This document shows positions 51,764 to 60,262 of a DNA stretch of 64,000 nucleotides, piece by piece. Position 1 is the stretch's first letter; every line of letters starts with the position of its first letter. Made by a program: the position numbers and the translations under genes. The DNA comes from Kerstersia gyiorum (GTDB taxonomy: Bacteria > Pseudomonadota > Gammaproteobacteria > Burkholderiales > Burkholderiaceae_B), in contig NZ_SGWZ01000005.1 of assembly GCF_004216755.1 (NCBI RefSeq), positions 124,001 to 188,000 of the forward strand. Direction: 5' to 3'. The notes beneath the pieces are model-generated. The model made no database searches and was not told where the DNA came from. It worked only from the letters and a program-made list of their open reading frames with translations.

Positions 51764-52561
51764 ATGAACCAGAGTTCCTTTTCTTCCGGCATTCGCCGCG
51801 CCGTCCTCATCACCGGCGCCGCCCGGCGCATGGGCAGCGCCATCGCCCTGGGTTTTGCACAACGCGGCTGGGATGTCGTCATTCATCACCGCGCCAGCCC
51901 GGACGAAGCGCATGCCACGGCAGACGCCGTACGGGCCTGTGGCGCGCAGGCAGCCATCATTGCGGCCGACCTCGCCGAAGACGGCGCAGCCGGCCAGCTG
52001 TTCCAGGAAGCACTGGCCGCATTCGGCCATCTGGATGCCGTGGTCAACAACGCCTCTCGTTTTGACTACGACGATGCCGACAGCTTCGACACCAGCCTGC
52101 TGTTCGGCCACATGCGGCCCAACCTGGTGGCGCCCGTCGCGCTGGCGCGCGATCTGGCCCGCCATGTGCGCGAGCGCCAGGCCCGGGGCGTGGTGATCAA
52201 CCTGCTGGACCAGAAACTCTGGAACTACAACCCGGATTTCTTCAGCTATACCCTGAGCAAGGCCGCGCTGGAATCTGCCACCACCATGCTGGCACAGGCG
52301 CTGGCGCCGCACGTGCGCGTGGTCGGCATCGCACCAGGGCTGACCCTGCCCAGCCATCTGCAAACGCCTGAAGCCTTCGAGCAAACGCACCGCCTGGCCC
52401 CCCTGGGGCAGGCCAGCACCGCTGCCGATATCGCCGACGCTGCGGTTTTCATGGCGCACAACCCTGCCATCACCGGCACCACGCTGCTGGTCGATGGCGG
52501 CCAGCATCTGGTGGGCTTTGCACGTGACTTCAGCATGATGCCCTCCGGCCCTGACAGCTGA
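51764..52561 (+). CDS. Pteridine-reductase-like short-chain dehydrogenase (FolM/PTR1 type)
   Basis: The 265-residue SDR has the cofactor motif TGAARRMG, which fits the TGxxxRxG signature of pteridine reductases rather than the usual TGxxxGxG. The catalytic Tyr/Lys are in YTLSKAAL, and LLVDGGQHLVG closes the fold. The next gene is folB, so reduction of dihydromonapterin, dihydrofolate or another pterin is likely. Substrate is inferred. Confidence 0.82.
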   Translation: MNQSSFSSGIRRAVLITGAARRMGSAIALGFAQRGWDVVIHHRASPDEAHATADAVRACGAQAAIIAADLAEDGAAGQLFQEALAAFGHLDAVVNNASRFDYDDADSFDTSLLFGHMRPNLVAPVALARDLARHVRERQARGVVINLLDQKLWNYNPDFFSYTLSKAALESATTMLAQALAPHVRVVGIAPGLTLPSHLQTPEAFEQTHRLAPLGQASTAADIADAAVFMAHNPAITGTTLLVDGGQHLVGFARDFSMMPSGPDS

Positions 52562-52640
52562 GCCGGCCCGCCGCCCCAACGGAGTTGTCCCTCCTGAAGC
52601 CACGCCGCGACCGCCCTTCTTTTTTCGACACCCAATCATC

Positions 52641-53012
52641 ATGTACCTACGCCGCGTTTTCTTTTCCCGCCTGGCGGTGGACGCCAACATCGGCATCCTG
52701 GCCCACGAACTGCGCACCACCCAGCCCTTGCACATAGACGCGGAATTCGACGTCATCATCCGCCAGCCCGTCAACGACCACGATATCCGCAGCGTGCTGG
52801 ATTACCGTCAGCTGCGCGACGCCATCATCGCCGAATGCACGCGCGGCCACGTCAACCTGATCGAGACCCTGTGCGAAAAGGTGGGCCTGCGCCTGCTGGC
52901 CGATTTCAACGATATACAGGCCGTCAAGCTGCGCATCAGCAAACCGACGGTTTTCTCCGATTGCGCCGCTGTCGGCGTAGAAGTCACCATGGACCGGAAT
53001 ACGACGCTATGA
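52641..53012 (+). CDS. folB: Dihydroneopterin aldolase
   Basis: The 123-residue FolB/FolX-type protein has the family NIGILAHELRTTQPLHID start and VNLIETLCEKVGLRLLADF centre with the conserved Glu; KLRISKPTVFSDCAAVGVEV carries the active-site Lys. It cleaves dihydroneopterin to 6-hydroxymethyl-dihydropterin for folate. Its stop overlaps the ttcA start (ATGA). Confidence 0.9.
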   Translation: MYLRRVFFSRLAVDANIGILAHELRTTQPLHIDAEFDVIIRQPVNDHDIRSVLDYRQLRDAIIAECTRGHVNLIETLCEKVGLRLLADFNDIQAVKLRISKPTVFSDCAAVGVEVTMDRNTTL

Positions 53013-54061
53013 GTATCGCCACCCCGGATACCGCCGCCACGCCCTTGAGCGCGAAAGCCCAGGCCCGCGAACGCCTGGAAAACAACAAGCTGGCCAAGCG
53101 CCTGGCCAGGGAAACCACCCGCGCCATTTCCGACTACAACATGATCGAGGCAGGCGACCGCGTCATGGTCTGCCTGTCGGGCGGCAAGGATTCCTATGGC
53201 CTGCTGGACATCCTGATGCGGCTGCGTGTAAGAGCGCCCTTTCATTTCGACATCGTAGCGGTCAACCTGGACCAGAAGCAGCCCGGTTTCCCCGACCACA
53301 TCCTGCCCGAGTATCTTCGCAGCCTGGACGTACCGTTCCACATCGAAACGCAGGACACCTATTCGATCGTGACCCGCCTGGTGCCCGAAGGCAAGACCAT
53401 GTGCTCGCTTTGCTCGCGCCTGCGGCGCGGCATTCTGTACCGCGTGGCCGATGAACTGGGCGCAACCAAGATTGCGCTGGGCCACCATCGCGACGATATC
53501 CTGGCCACTTTTTTCCTGAACCTGTTCTATGGCGGCAAAATGAAGGGCATGCCGCCCAAGCTGGTATCCGACGACGGCCGCCATACGGTCATCCGCCCGC
53601 TGGCCTACGTGCCCGAGCGCGACCTGATCGCCTATGCCCGCCACATGCAGTTCCCCATCATCCCCTGTAATCTGTGCGGCAGCCAGGAGAACCTGAAACG
53701 CCAGGAAGTCGGCCGCATGATCGCGCAGTGGGACAAGGAACAGCCAGGACGCGCCTGGAACATCTTCAATGCGCTGTCGCGCGTCGTGCCGTCACACCTG
53801 ATGGACCGCGAGTTGTTCGATTTCGCCGGTCTCAAGCCCACTGGCATCCCGGATGCCGAAGGCGACAAGGCCTTCGATGGCGACGAATTCCAGGGCCCGG
53901 AATCGCACCAGAAACATGACGAGACAGACAACACCAGCCCGGCAGCCGCCCAGGAAGCCGTGATGGCAGCCACGCCCGCCACACCGGCCGTCGGCGCAGC
54001 CGTCCCGCTGAAAGAAACCACGCTGACCTTCGTCCGCCCGGCCGGCAGCCAGAAAGCATAA
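53009..54061 (+). CDS. ttcA: tRNA 2-thiocytidine(32) synthetase TtcA
   Basis: The 350-residue protein has PP-loop CLSGGKDSYG, the iron-sulfur cysteines CSLCSR and CNLCGS, and GHHRDDILATFFLNLFYGG. It thiolates C32 of some tRNAs. It is about 40 residues longer than E. coli TtcA, with an acidic then Ala/Pro/Thr-rich insert (about residues 290-335) before the conserved-looking C-terminal strand. It is translationally coupled to folB by a 4-bp overlap. Confidence 0.93.
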   Translation: MSIATPDTAATPLSAKAQARERLENNKLAKRLARETTRAISDYNMIEAGDRVMVCLSGGKDSYGLLDILMRLRVRAPFHFDIVAVNLDQKQPGFPDHILPEYLRSLDVPFHIETQDTYSIVTRLVPEGKTMCSLCSRLRRGILYRVADELGATKIALGHHRDDILATFFLNLFYGGKMKGMPPKLVSDDGRHTVIRPLAYVPERDLIAYARHMQFPIIPCNLCGSQENLKRQEVGRMIAQWDKEQPGRAWNIFNALSRVVPSHLMDRELFDFAGLKPTGIPDAEGDKAFDGDEFQGPESHQKHDETDNTSPAAAQEAVMAATPATPAVGAAVPLKETTLTFVRPAGSQKA

Positions 54062-54112
54062 CTGGCCCGCAAACCGGACTGGTCAAGCAGGCACATCCTT
54101 GCGGGCTGGCAC

Positions 54113-55330
54113 TCAGGCGACGACCTTCACCTTGGCCGAAGCCTGTTTTGCCTTGATGCGCGCAGCCTCGGCATCGTCAGCCACCGCCAGCGCCACACCC
54201 ATGCGGCGTTTGACGAAGGATTCCGGCTTGCCAAACAGGCGCAAGTCCACGCCGGGTTCGGCCAGGGCCTGCGCCACTCCGTCGAACGACACGGCCCCGG
54301 CATCCACCCCGCCATAGATCACGCTGCTGGCGCCCGGCTGGCGTAGCGCAGTATCCACCGGCAGCCCCAGCAATGCACGCGCATGCAGCACAAACTCGCT
54401 CTGCGCCTGGGTCACCATGGTGACCATGCCAGTATCATGCGGGCGCGGGCTGACCTCCGAGAACCACACCTGGTCGCCCGCCACGAACAATTCGACCCCG
54501 AATACGCCCCAGCCGCCCAGCGCGCCAGTCACGGCTTCGGCAATTTCCCGGGCGCGCGCCAGCGCCTTGTCCGACATGGGGTGCGGCTGCCAGCTTTCGA
54601 CGTAATCGCCGTCCACCTGCCGGTGGCCGATGGGCGCGCAGAAGCCGGTGCGCGTCGTGCCGTCCGCAGCGCGGGAGCGCACGGTCAGCAGTGTGATTTC
54701 ATAATCGAAATTGATAAAGCCCTCGACGATGGCACGGCCCCCGCCGACACGTCCGCCTTCCTGCGCAACGCGCCAGGCTTCGGCCACGTCTTCCGGCGTG
54801 CGAATGACCGATTGCCCCTTGCCCGACGACGACATGACGGGCTTGATCACGCAGGGATAACCGATGCCGCCGTCAATCGCCGCCTGCAACTCCGCCAGGC
54901 TGTCGATAAAACGATAGGGTGACGTCGACAGGCCCAGCTCTTCGGCCGCCAGACGCCGGATACCCTCGCGGTTCATGGTCAGGCGCGCGGCCCGGGCCGT
55001 CGGTGTTACCCGCGCCACCCCGGCCTGCTCCAGCTCCACCAGCAGGTCGGTCGCGATGGCCTCGATTTCTGGCACGATAATGTGCGGGCGCTCCTGCTCG
55101 ATGACGCGGCGCAGCGCGTCGCGATCCGTCATCGGAATAACATGCGCACGGTGGGCCACCTGCTGGCCCGGCGCATTTTCATAGCGGTCGACGGCAATGA
55201 CCTCCGCCCCCAGTTGCTGCAAGGCAATCACCACTTCCTTGCCCAGTTCCCCCGCGCCCAACAACATGACACGCACTGCGCGGTCGGACAAAGGGGTTCC
55301 CAACATAACGGGGGCATTGGCGGTCGGCAT
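54113..55330 (-). CDS. purT: Formate-dependent phosphoribosylglycinamide formyltransferase (PurT)
   Basis: The 405-residue ATP-grasp enzyme starts like the family (RVMLLGAGELGKEVVIALQQ) and has VIKPVMSSSGKGQSVIRT and ELFVAGDQVWFSEVSPRPHD. It formylates GAR with formate and ATP in purine synthesis. Start at 55330 (MPTANAPVMLG); the longer upstream frame overlaps the kdsD promoter region and kdsD. It is convergent with ttcA and divergent from kdsD. Confidence 0.95.
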   Translation of the reverse strand: MPTANAPVMLGTPLSDRAVRVMLLGAGELGKEVVIALQQLGAEVIAVDRYENAPGQQVAHRAHVIPMTDRDALRRVIEQERPHIIVPEIEAIATDLLVELEQAGVARVTPTARAARLTMNREGIRRLAAEELGLSTSPYRFIDSLAELQAAIDGGIGYPCVIKPVMSSSGKGQSVIRTPEDVAEAWRVAQEGGRVGGGRAIVEGFINFDYEITLLTVRSRAADGTTRTGFCAPIGHRQVDGDYVESWQPHPMSDKALARAREIAEAVTGALGGWGVFGVELFVAGDQVWFSEVSPRPHDTGMVTMVTQAQSEFVLHARALLGLPVDTALRQPGASSVIYGGVDAGAVSFDGVAQALAEPGVDLRLFGKPESFVKRRMGVALAVADDAEAARIKAKQASAKVKVVA

Positions 55331-55512
55331 GAGCCTGCTCCATAAAGAATGACAAGACAAAAGGATAAAAGCCGCGAACGACCGGTCTGGTGCGCCATAA
55401 TTCAGCCAGAGGCGCGCCGCCAGGCGGCTACGCCCGCCAGATTGCCATGCGCATGCCGGCTTTGCAAATCCCGTATGCGCCGGCACCGGCAGCACTGCAC
55501 TAAAATCCCGCA

Positions 55513-56502
55513 ATGGACTCCACGACCGCATTCAACCCCGAACTCGCGCTGGCCAGCGCATTCCGCACCCTGGAAACCGAAGCACAGGCGATCCTGGCGC
55601 TGCGCGAATCCCTGCGCAACGCCTTTCCCCAGGCCGTCGAACGCATCCTGGCCTGCAAAGGGCGGGTGATTGTCAGCGGCCTGGGCAAGACCGGCCACAT
55701 CGCCACCAAGATCGCCGCTACCTTCGCCTCCACCGGCACGCCATCTTTTTTCCTGCATGCCGCCGAAGCAGTGCATGGCGACCTGGGCATGGTGACCAGC
55801 AATGACATCCTGATCGCCCTGTCACAATCCGGCGGCAGCCAGGAATTGCTGACCATCCTGCCGGCCGTGCGCCGGCTGGGCGTACCGGTGATCGCCATCA
55901 GCGGCAACCCGCAGTCGGAACTTGCGCGCAATGCGGATATCTATCTCAGTAGCGCCGTCGCGCAGGAAGCCTGCCCGCTTAACCTGGCACCGACTGCCAG
56001 CACCACGGCAGCCCTGGCCCTGGGCGATGCGCTGGCTGTCGCCTGCCTGGAAGCCCGAGGCTTCAATGCAGAGGATTTCGCCCGTTCGCATCCGGGTGGC
56101 GCATTGGGCCGACGCTTGCTGACCCTCGTGCGTGACATCATGCGCCAGGGGGAACAATTGCCCACCGTGCCGGCCCAGGCTGGCATGATCCAGGCACTGG
56201 AGGAAATTTCGCGCAAAGGCATGGGCATGACCGCCGTGCTGGATGCCGACGGACGGCCCTGCGGCATTTTTACCGATGGCGACTTGCGCCGCCTGCTGGA
56301 AAAACGTGGCAGCATTACCGGCCTGAGCGTCAGCGACGGCATGACGCGCCAGCCCCATTCGATCAACCCCGAAGCAATGGCCGTCGACGCCGCTGCCCGC
56401 ATGGACGAAATGCGAGTCAGCCAATTGCTCGTTACCGACAGCCAGGGCAAGCTGGTGGGCGCCCTGCACATGCATGACCTGATGGCCGCCAAGGTTATCT
56501 GA
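55513..56502 (+). CDS. kdsD: Arabinose-5-phosphate isomerase
   Basis: The 329-residue protein has a SIS domain (VIVSGLGKTGHIATKIAATF, ALSQSGGSQELL, HPGGALGRRLL) followed by two CBS domains (about 205-325). It converts ribulose 5-phosphate to arabinose 5-phosphate for KDO. It is the first gene of the LPS block, 37 bp before kdsC. Confidence 0.95.
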   Translation: MDSTTAFNPELALASAFRTLETEAQAILALRESLRNAFPQAVERILACKGRVIVSGLGKTGHIATKIAATFASTGTPSFFLHAAEAVHGDLGMVTSNDILIALSQSGGSQELLTILPAVRRLGVPVIAISGNPQSELARNADIYLSSAVAQEACPLNLAPTASTTAALALGDALAVACLEARGFNAEDFARSHPGGALGRRLLTLVRDIMRQGEQLPTVPAQAGMIQALEEISRKGMGMTAVLDADGRPCGIFTDGDLRRLLEKRGSITGLSVSDGMTRQPHSINPEAMAVDAAARMDEMRVSQLLVTDSQGKLVGALHMHDLMAAKVI

Positions 56503-56539
56503 GCCCCCGACCGCCATCCCTGCCGCACCAAGGAAACCA

Positions 56540-57148
56540 ATGACTACGCCATCCTCCCTCAGTTCCACGCCGCACCCCATCGACGCGCTCGTCCTGTCGG
56601 GCCTGCCCGAAACGACCCGCGAGCGCGCCGCTGCCGTGCGCCTGCTGGCGCTGGATGTGGATGGCGTACTGACCGATGGCAGCCTGATCTACGGCGAACA
56701 GGGCGAAGCGCTCAAACGCTTCAATGTCCTGGATGGCTACGGCCTGCAAATGCTGCGCGACAACGGCATCGTCGTCGCACTGGTCACCGGCCGCAAAGGC
56801 CTGATCCTGGAACGGCGCGCAGCCGACCTGGGCATAGGTATCGTCCTGCAGGGGGTGCGCGACAAATGCGGCGCCCTGCAGGAACTGGCCCGCGAACATG
56901 GCCTCCTGCTGTCGCAGACCGCCTTCATGGGCGACGACCTGATCGACGTGCCGGCCATGCTGCGTGCCGGCCTGGCCGCCAGCGTTCCCAATGCGCCCGC
57001 CTATGTACGCCAGGCCGCCCATTGGATATCCGGCCTGAAAGGCGGCCATGGCGCCGTGCGTGAATGCAGCGACCTGATCCTCGCGGCGCAAGGCAAGCTG
57101 GGGCAACGCGTGCAATCCGGCGGCGCAGGCGCGCCCGTCGTCCAGTAG
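56540..57148 (+). CDS. kdsC: KDO-8-phosphate phosphatase
   Basis: The 202-residue HAD-family C0 phosphatase has nucleophile motif LALDVDGVLTDG, VTGRKG (motif II) and MGDDLIDVPAM (motif IV). It removes phosphate from KDO-8-P. About 20 extra residues precede the DxD motif compared with the core enzyme. lptC follows 10 bp later. Confidence 0.95.
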   Translation: MTTPSSLSSTPHPIDALVLSGLPETTRERAAAVRLLALDVDGVLTDGSLIYGEQGEALKRFNVLDGYGLQMLRDNGIVVALVTGRKGLILERRAADLGIGIVLQGVRDKCGALQELAREHGLLLSQTAFMGDDLIDVPAMLRAGLAASVPNAPAYVRQAAHWISGLKGGHGAVRECSDLILAAQGKLGQRVQSGGAGAPVVQ

Positions 57149-57158
57149 CGAGGCTCCC

Positions 57159-57770
57159 ATGCGCGACCGCATGCCCTCTCTCACTGCCCTGATCCTGCTG
57201 CTGGCACTGGTAGCCGGCACCTGGTGGGCGGCCGATTATGCGCAGCGTTCGATTCCCATCGACCCGCCGCCACGCATGACCCACGAACCCGACGCCTGGG
57301 CAGAGGAATTCGCACTCATGCAGACCAGCCCGGACGGACGCCCCACCAGCCGGCTGGAAGGCCGCCGCATGGAACATTTCCCGGATGACGACTCCTATGC
57401 CGTGGACGCACCGCGCGCCATCAGCCAGCAAGCCGCCAATCCGGTTACCATAGGCACCGCCAATACCGGCATCCTGGATCAGGACGGCAAGCGCATCACC
57501 CTGCAAGGCCAGGCGCGGCTGCTCCGGAAAGCAGATGCAGACCGCCCCGAACTGGAAGTGCGCAGCGAAGAAATCATCATCCTGCCAGACGACGACCTGG
57601 CCTATACGGACCAGCCTGCCACCGTCACCCATGGGAAATCACGCATGCAAGGCACTGGTATGCGCTATGACAATTCCACCCGGCAGTTGAAGGTCCAGTC
57701 TTCCACGCAAGTCCATATCGACGGCGAAAACCAGCCTGCGCTCCGATCCCCTAGTTCACGACAGCCATGA
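57159..57770 (+). CDS. lptC: LPS export protein LptC
   Basis: The 203-residue protein has one N-terminal membrane anchor (LTALILLLALVAGTWWAADY) and a periplasmic beta-jellyroll that hands LPS from LptFG to LptA. Identification rests on topology plus position between kdsC and lptA. Its stop overlaps the lptA start (ATGA). Confidence 0.9.
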   Translation: MRDRMPSLTALILLLALVAGTWWAADYAQRSIPIDPPPRMTHEPDAWAEEFALMQTSPDGRPTSRLEGRRMEHFPDDDSYAVDAPRAISQQAANPVTIGTANTGILDQDGKRITLQGQARLLRKADADRPELEVRSEEIIILPDDDLAYTDQPATVTHGKSRMQGTGMRYDNSTRQLKVQSSTQVHIDGENQPALRSPSSRQP

Positions 57771-58345
57771 CTCCATTCTTTCTTGCCCGTCCCATCCTCC
57801 TGTTGAGCGCCTGCGCGGCGCTGCTGTGCGGCACTGCGCAGGCCCAGCAAGCGGACGCAGCCGACCCCAGCACGCAAATCCTGTCCGTGTCGCTGGAGTA
57901 TGACGACCTCAACCGCAGCAGCATCTTCACCGGCGACGTCATCATGACGCGCGGCATGATGACGCTCAATGCCGATCGCCTGGAAATGCGCGAAGACAAG
58001 GACGGCTTCCAGTACGGCACGGCCACGGCCAACACCGGCAAACAGGTGCGCATCCGCCAGGAACGCCCGGAAAATGCAGAGATCTTCGAGGCGCGCGGGC
58101 AGCGCGCCGACTACGACAGCAAGGCGGAAACCATCGTCCTCAACGGCAATGCCAGCATCGTACGCATGATCTGCGGCAAGCCCTACGACCGCATCCACGG
58201 CGACCGCATTGTCTACAACCAAAAGAACGACACCTATTCGGCCAGCAGCGAATCCGGCCGCGTCCGCTCCGTGGCCCAGCCGCGCAACAAGACCGAGGCT
58301 GCCGCAGCCGAGTGTCTTGGCCGCCCCGCCGCCAAGCAGGAATAA
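57767..58345 (+). CDS. lptA: LPS transport periplasmic protein LptA
   Basis: The 192-residue protein has a signal peptide (ILLLSACAALLCGTAQA) and an OstA-like jellyroll (SIFTGDVIMTRGMMTLNADR, LNGNASIVR). It forms the periplasmic bridge carrying LPS to LptDE. The C-terminus is lysine/alanine rich. Confidence 0.93.
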   Translation: MTPFFLARPILLLSACAALLCGTAQAQQADAADPSTQILSVSLEYDDLNRSSIFTGDVIMTRGMMTLNADRLEMREDKDGFQYGTATANTGKQVRIRQERPENAEIFEARGQRADYDSKAETIVLNGNASIVRMICGKPYDRIHGDRIVYNQKNDTYSASSESGRVRSVAQPRNKTEAAAAECLGRPAAKQE

Positions 58346-58353
58346 GGCTCACG

Positions 58354-59133
58354 ATGGCAAATATCTCTTCCTCCGCGCTGGGCAGCAAAACTCCCGGCAG
58401 CCTGCGCGCCACCGGCCTGCGCAAGACCTACAACAAGCGCACCGTGGTCCAGGACGTTTCCGTCTCCGTCGACAGCGGCGAAGTCGTCGGCCTGCTGGGC
58501 CCCAACGGGGCAGGCAAAACCACCAGCTTCTACATGATCGTCGGCCTGGTACCGGCCGACGCCGGCCGCATCGAGATCGACGGCCGTGACGCCACGGCGC
58601 TGCCCATCCACCGCCGCGCGCGCCTGGGCCTGTCCTACCTGCCGCAGGACGCTTCCGTCTTCCGCCGCCTGACGGTAGAGCAGAATATCCGTGCCGTCCT
58701 GGAACTGCAGATCGACGCCAATGGCAAAACCCTGCCCAAGCAGGCTGTCGACGAACAGCTCGAAGGCCTGCTGGATGAATTGCAGATCGACCATATCCGC
58801 GAAAGCATGGCGATTTCGCTGTCTGGCGGCGAACGCCGCCGCGTGGAAATCGCCCGGGCGCTGGCCACTCGGCCACGCTTCATCCTGCTCGACGAGCCCT
58901 TTGCCGGCGTCGACCCGATCGCCGTGATCGAAATCCAGCGCATCGTGCGTTTTCTCAAGGGGCGAGGCATAGGTGTGCTCATTACCGATCACAATGTGCG
59001 TGAAACCCTGGGCATCTGCGACCGCGCCTACATCATCAGCGAAGGCAAGGTACTGACCGACGGCCACCCCGACGAAATCGTTGGCGATCCGGCAGTACGG
59101 CGCGTCTACCTGGGTGAGCATTTCCGCATGTAG
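58354..59133 (+). CDS. lptB: LPS export ABC transporter ATPase LptB
   Basis: The 259-residue ATPase has Walker A GPNGAGKTT, signature LSGGERRRVEIARAL and Walker B FILLDEPFAGVDP, and the LptB hallmark SYLPQDASVFRRLTVEQNI. It starts 8 bp after lptA. In many proteobacteria rpoN follows; here it does not. Confidence 0.97.
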   Translation: MANISSSALGSKTPGSLRATGLRKTYNKRTVVQDVSVSVDSGEVVGLLGPNGAGKTTSFYMIVGLVPADAGRIEIDGRDATALPIHRRARLGLSYLPQDASVFRRLTVEQNIRAVLELQIDANGKTLPKQAVDEQLEGLLDELQIDHIRESMAISLSGGERRRVEIARALATRPRFILLDEPFAGVDPIAVIEIQRIVRFLKGRGIGVLITDHNVRETLGICDRAYIISEGKVLTDGHPDEIVGDPAVRRVYLGEHFRM

Positions 59134-59229
59134 CCAGGCGCTGCGCGCCGTGGCCGCGACATTTCAAGGACAATTCACACCCGGGTTTGTCCTGCCTCAT
59201 GGACAGTGACAATCACCCTGCCGGCGGGC

Positions 59230-59257
59230 TTGCTTTCGGCGCTCATCCCGATACACT
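59230..59257 (+). promoter_or_regulatory. Candidate promoter of hpf
   Basis: TTGCTT (59230-59235), 16-bp spacer, TACACT (59252-59257). A 7-bp hairpin, GACGGGA/TCCCGTC at 59268-59286, follows in the leader. hpf starts at 59348 behind GGAGGGAGC. Confidence 0.4.
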
Positions 59258-59347
59258 GGGAACATACGACGGGAAAATATCCCGTCAGGCACCGGGGCTC
59301 AGGCCATCTGGCAGGCGCCCCGGGTTCATCACCCCGGAGGGAGCAAT

Positions 59348-59668
59348 ATGAATCTGAATATCAGCGGTCACCACCTGGAAGTCACCCCTGCCATCCGCGA
59401 CTACGTCACATCCAAGCTCTCCCGCGCCCTGGGCCGATTCGACAGCGTCATAGACGCCCAGGTCATCCTGTCGGTCGAGAAGCTGCGCCACAAGGCCGAA
59501 GTCACGGTCCGCGTACCCGGCAAGGACCTGCACAGCGAAGCCGTTGAGGAAACCCTCTACGCCGCCATCGACCTGCTGGCCGACAAGCTCGACAGGCAAG
59601 TCACCGACCACAAGAATCGTGTCCGTGACCACGCCCACGAATCCGCCAAGCGCCAGGTCATTGAATAA
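59348..59668 (+). CDS. hpf: Ribosome hibernation-promoting factor (short form)
   Basis: The 106-residue short HPF has MNLNISGHHLEVTPAIRDYV and AIDLLADKLDRQVTDHKNR, the S30AE domain only. It binds idle 30S subunits and helps form 100S ribosomes. Flanked by its own promoter and a strong hairpin. Confidence 0.95.
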   Translation: MNLNISGHHLEVTPAIRDYVTSKLSRALGRFDSVIDAQVILSVEKLRHKAEVTVRVPGKDLHSEAVEETLYAAIDLLADKLDRQVTDHKNRVRDHAHESAKRQVIE

Positions 59669-59681
59669 CAAGGCAACACCC

Positions 59682-59715
59682 GCATACCGCCCGCTCAGCC
59701 GGGCGGTATGCATTT
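59682..59715 (+). terminator. Terminator-like hairpin after hpf
   Basis: GCATACCGCCCG pairs perfectly with CGGGCGGTATGC (12 bp, 6-nt loop), followed by a short ATTT. Probably terminates or attenuates transcription before ptsN. Confidence 0.65.
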
Positions 59716-59741
59716 CCGGCCCCCGCACAAGCGAAAAGATT

Positions 59742-59769
59742 TTTGCATTGCGGCATAAGTCCCTATAAT
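59742..59769 (+). promoter_or_regulatory. Candidate promoter of ptsN-hprK-rapZ
   Basis: TTTGCA (59742-59747), 16-bp spacer and a perfect TATAAT (59764-59769) end 8 bp before the ptsN ATG, so the transcript would have an almost absent leader. Confidence 0.5.
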
Positions 59770-59777
59770 GCGAAACC

Positions 59778-60251
59778 ATGAACCATTTGTCGCGCATTCT
59801 GCCTGCCGGCAATGTCGTGCTCGACCTGCCCGTCACCAGCAAGAAACGGGCATTCGAGCAGGCCGGCCTGCTATTTGAAAACCATCACGGCCTGGCTCGC
59901 TCCACCGTGTTTGACAGCCTGTTCTCCCGGGAACGGCTGGGTTCCACCGCACTCGGCCACGGCGTTGCCGTTCCCCATGGCCGCGTCAAGGGCCTGACGC
60001 ACGCGCTCTCCGCGTTCTATCGCCTGGCGCAACCCATTCCCTTCGATGCCCCCGACGGCCAGCCCGTCAGCCTGCTGATGTTCCTGCTGGTGCCGGAAAC
60101 CGCCACCCAGCAGCACCTGGACATCCTGGCCGAACTGGCACAACTGCTTTCCGACAAGTCCTTGCGCGAGCGCCTGATGACGGAAACAGACCCGGGCATC
60201 GTGCATCAACTCCTGACCCAATACGCGCCTTCCGGGGCGTCCGGGGAATAG
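59778..60251 (+). CDS. ptsN: PTS-Ntr EIIA component
   Basis: The 157-residue EIIANtr has phospho-acceptor His67 in GVAVPHGRVKG. It regulates potassium, nitrogen and envelope functions through its phosphorylation state. No ribosome-binding site is visible upstream of the ATG, consistent with a leaderless or very short-leader mRNA from the TATAAT 8 bp away. hprK follows after 11 bp. Confidence 0.93.
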   Translation: MNHLSRILPAGNVVLDLPVTSKKRAFEQAGLLFENHHGLARSTVFDSLFSRERLGSTALGHGVAVPHGRVKGLTHALSAFYRLAQPIPFDAPDGQPVSLLMFLLVPETATQQHLDILAELAQLLSDKSLRERLMTETDPGIVHQLLTQYAPSGASGE

Positions 60252-60262
60252 GGTCGTCCGCC

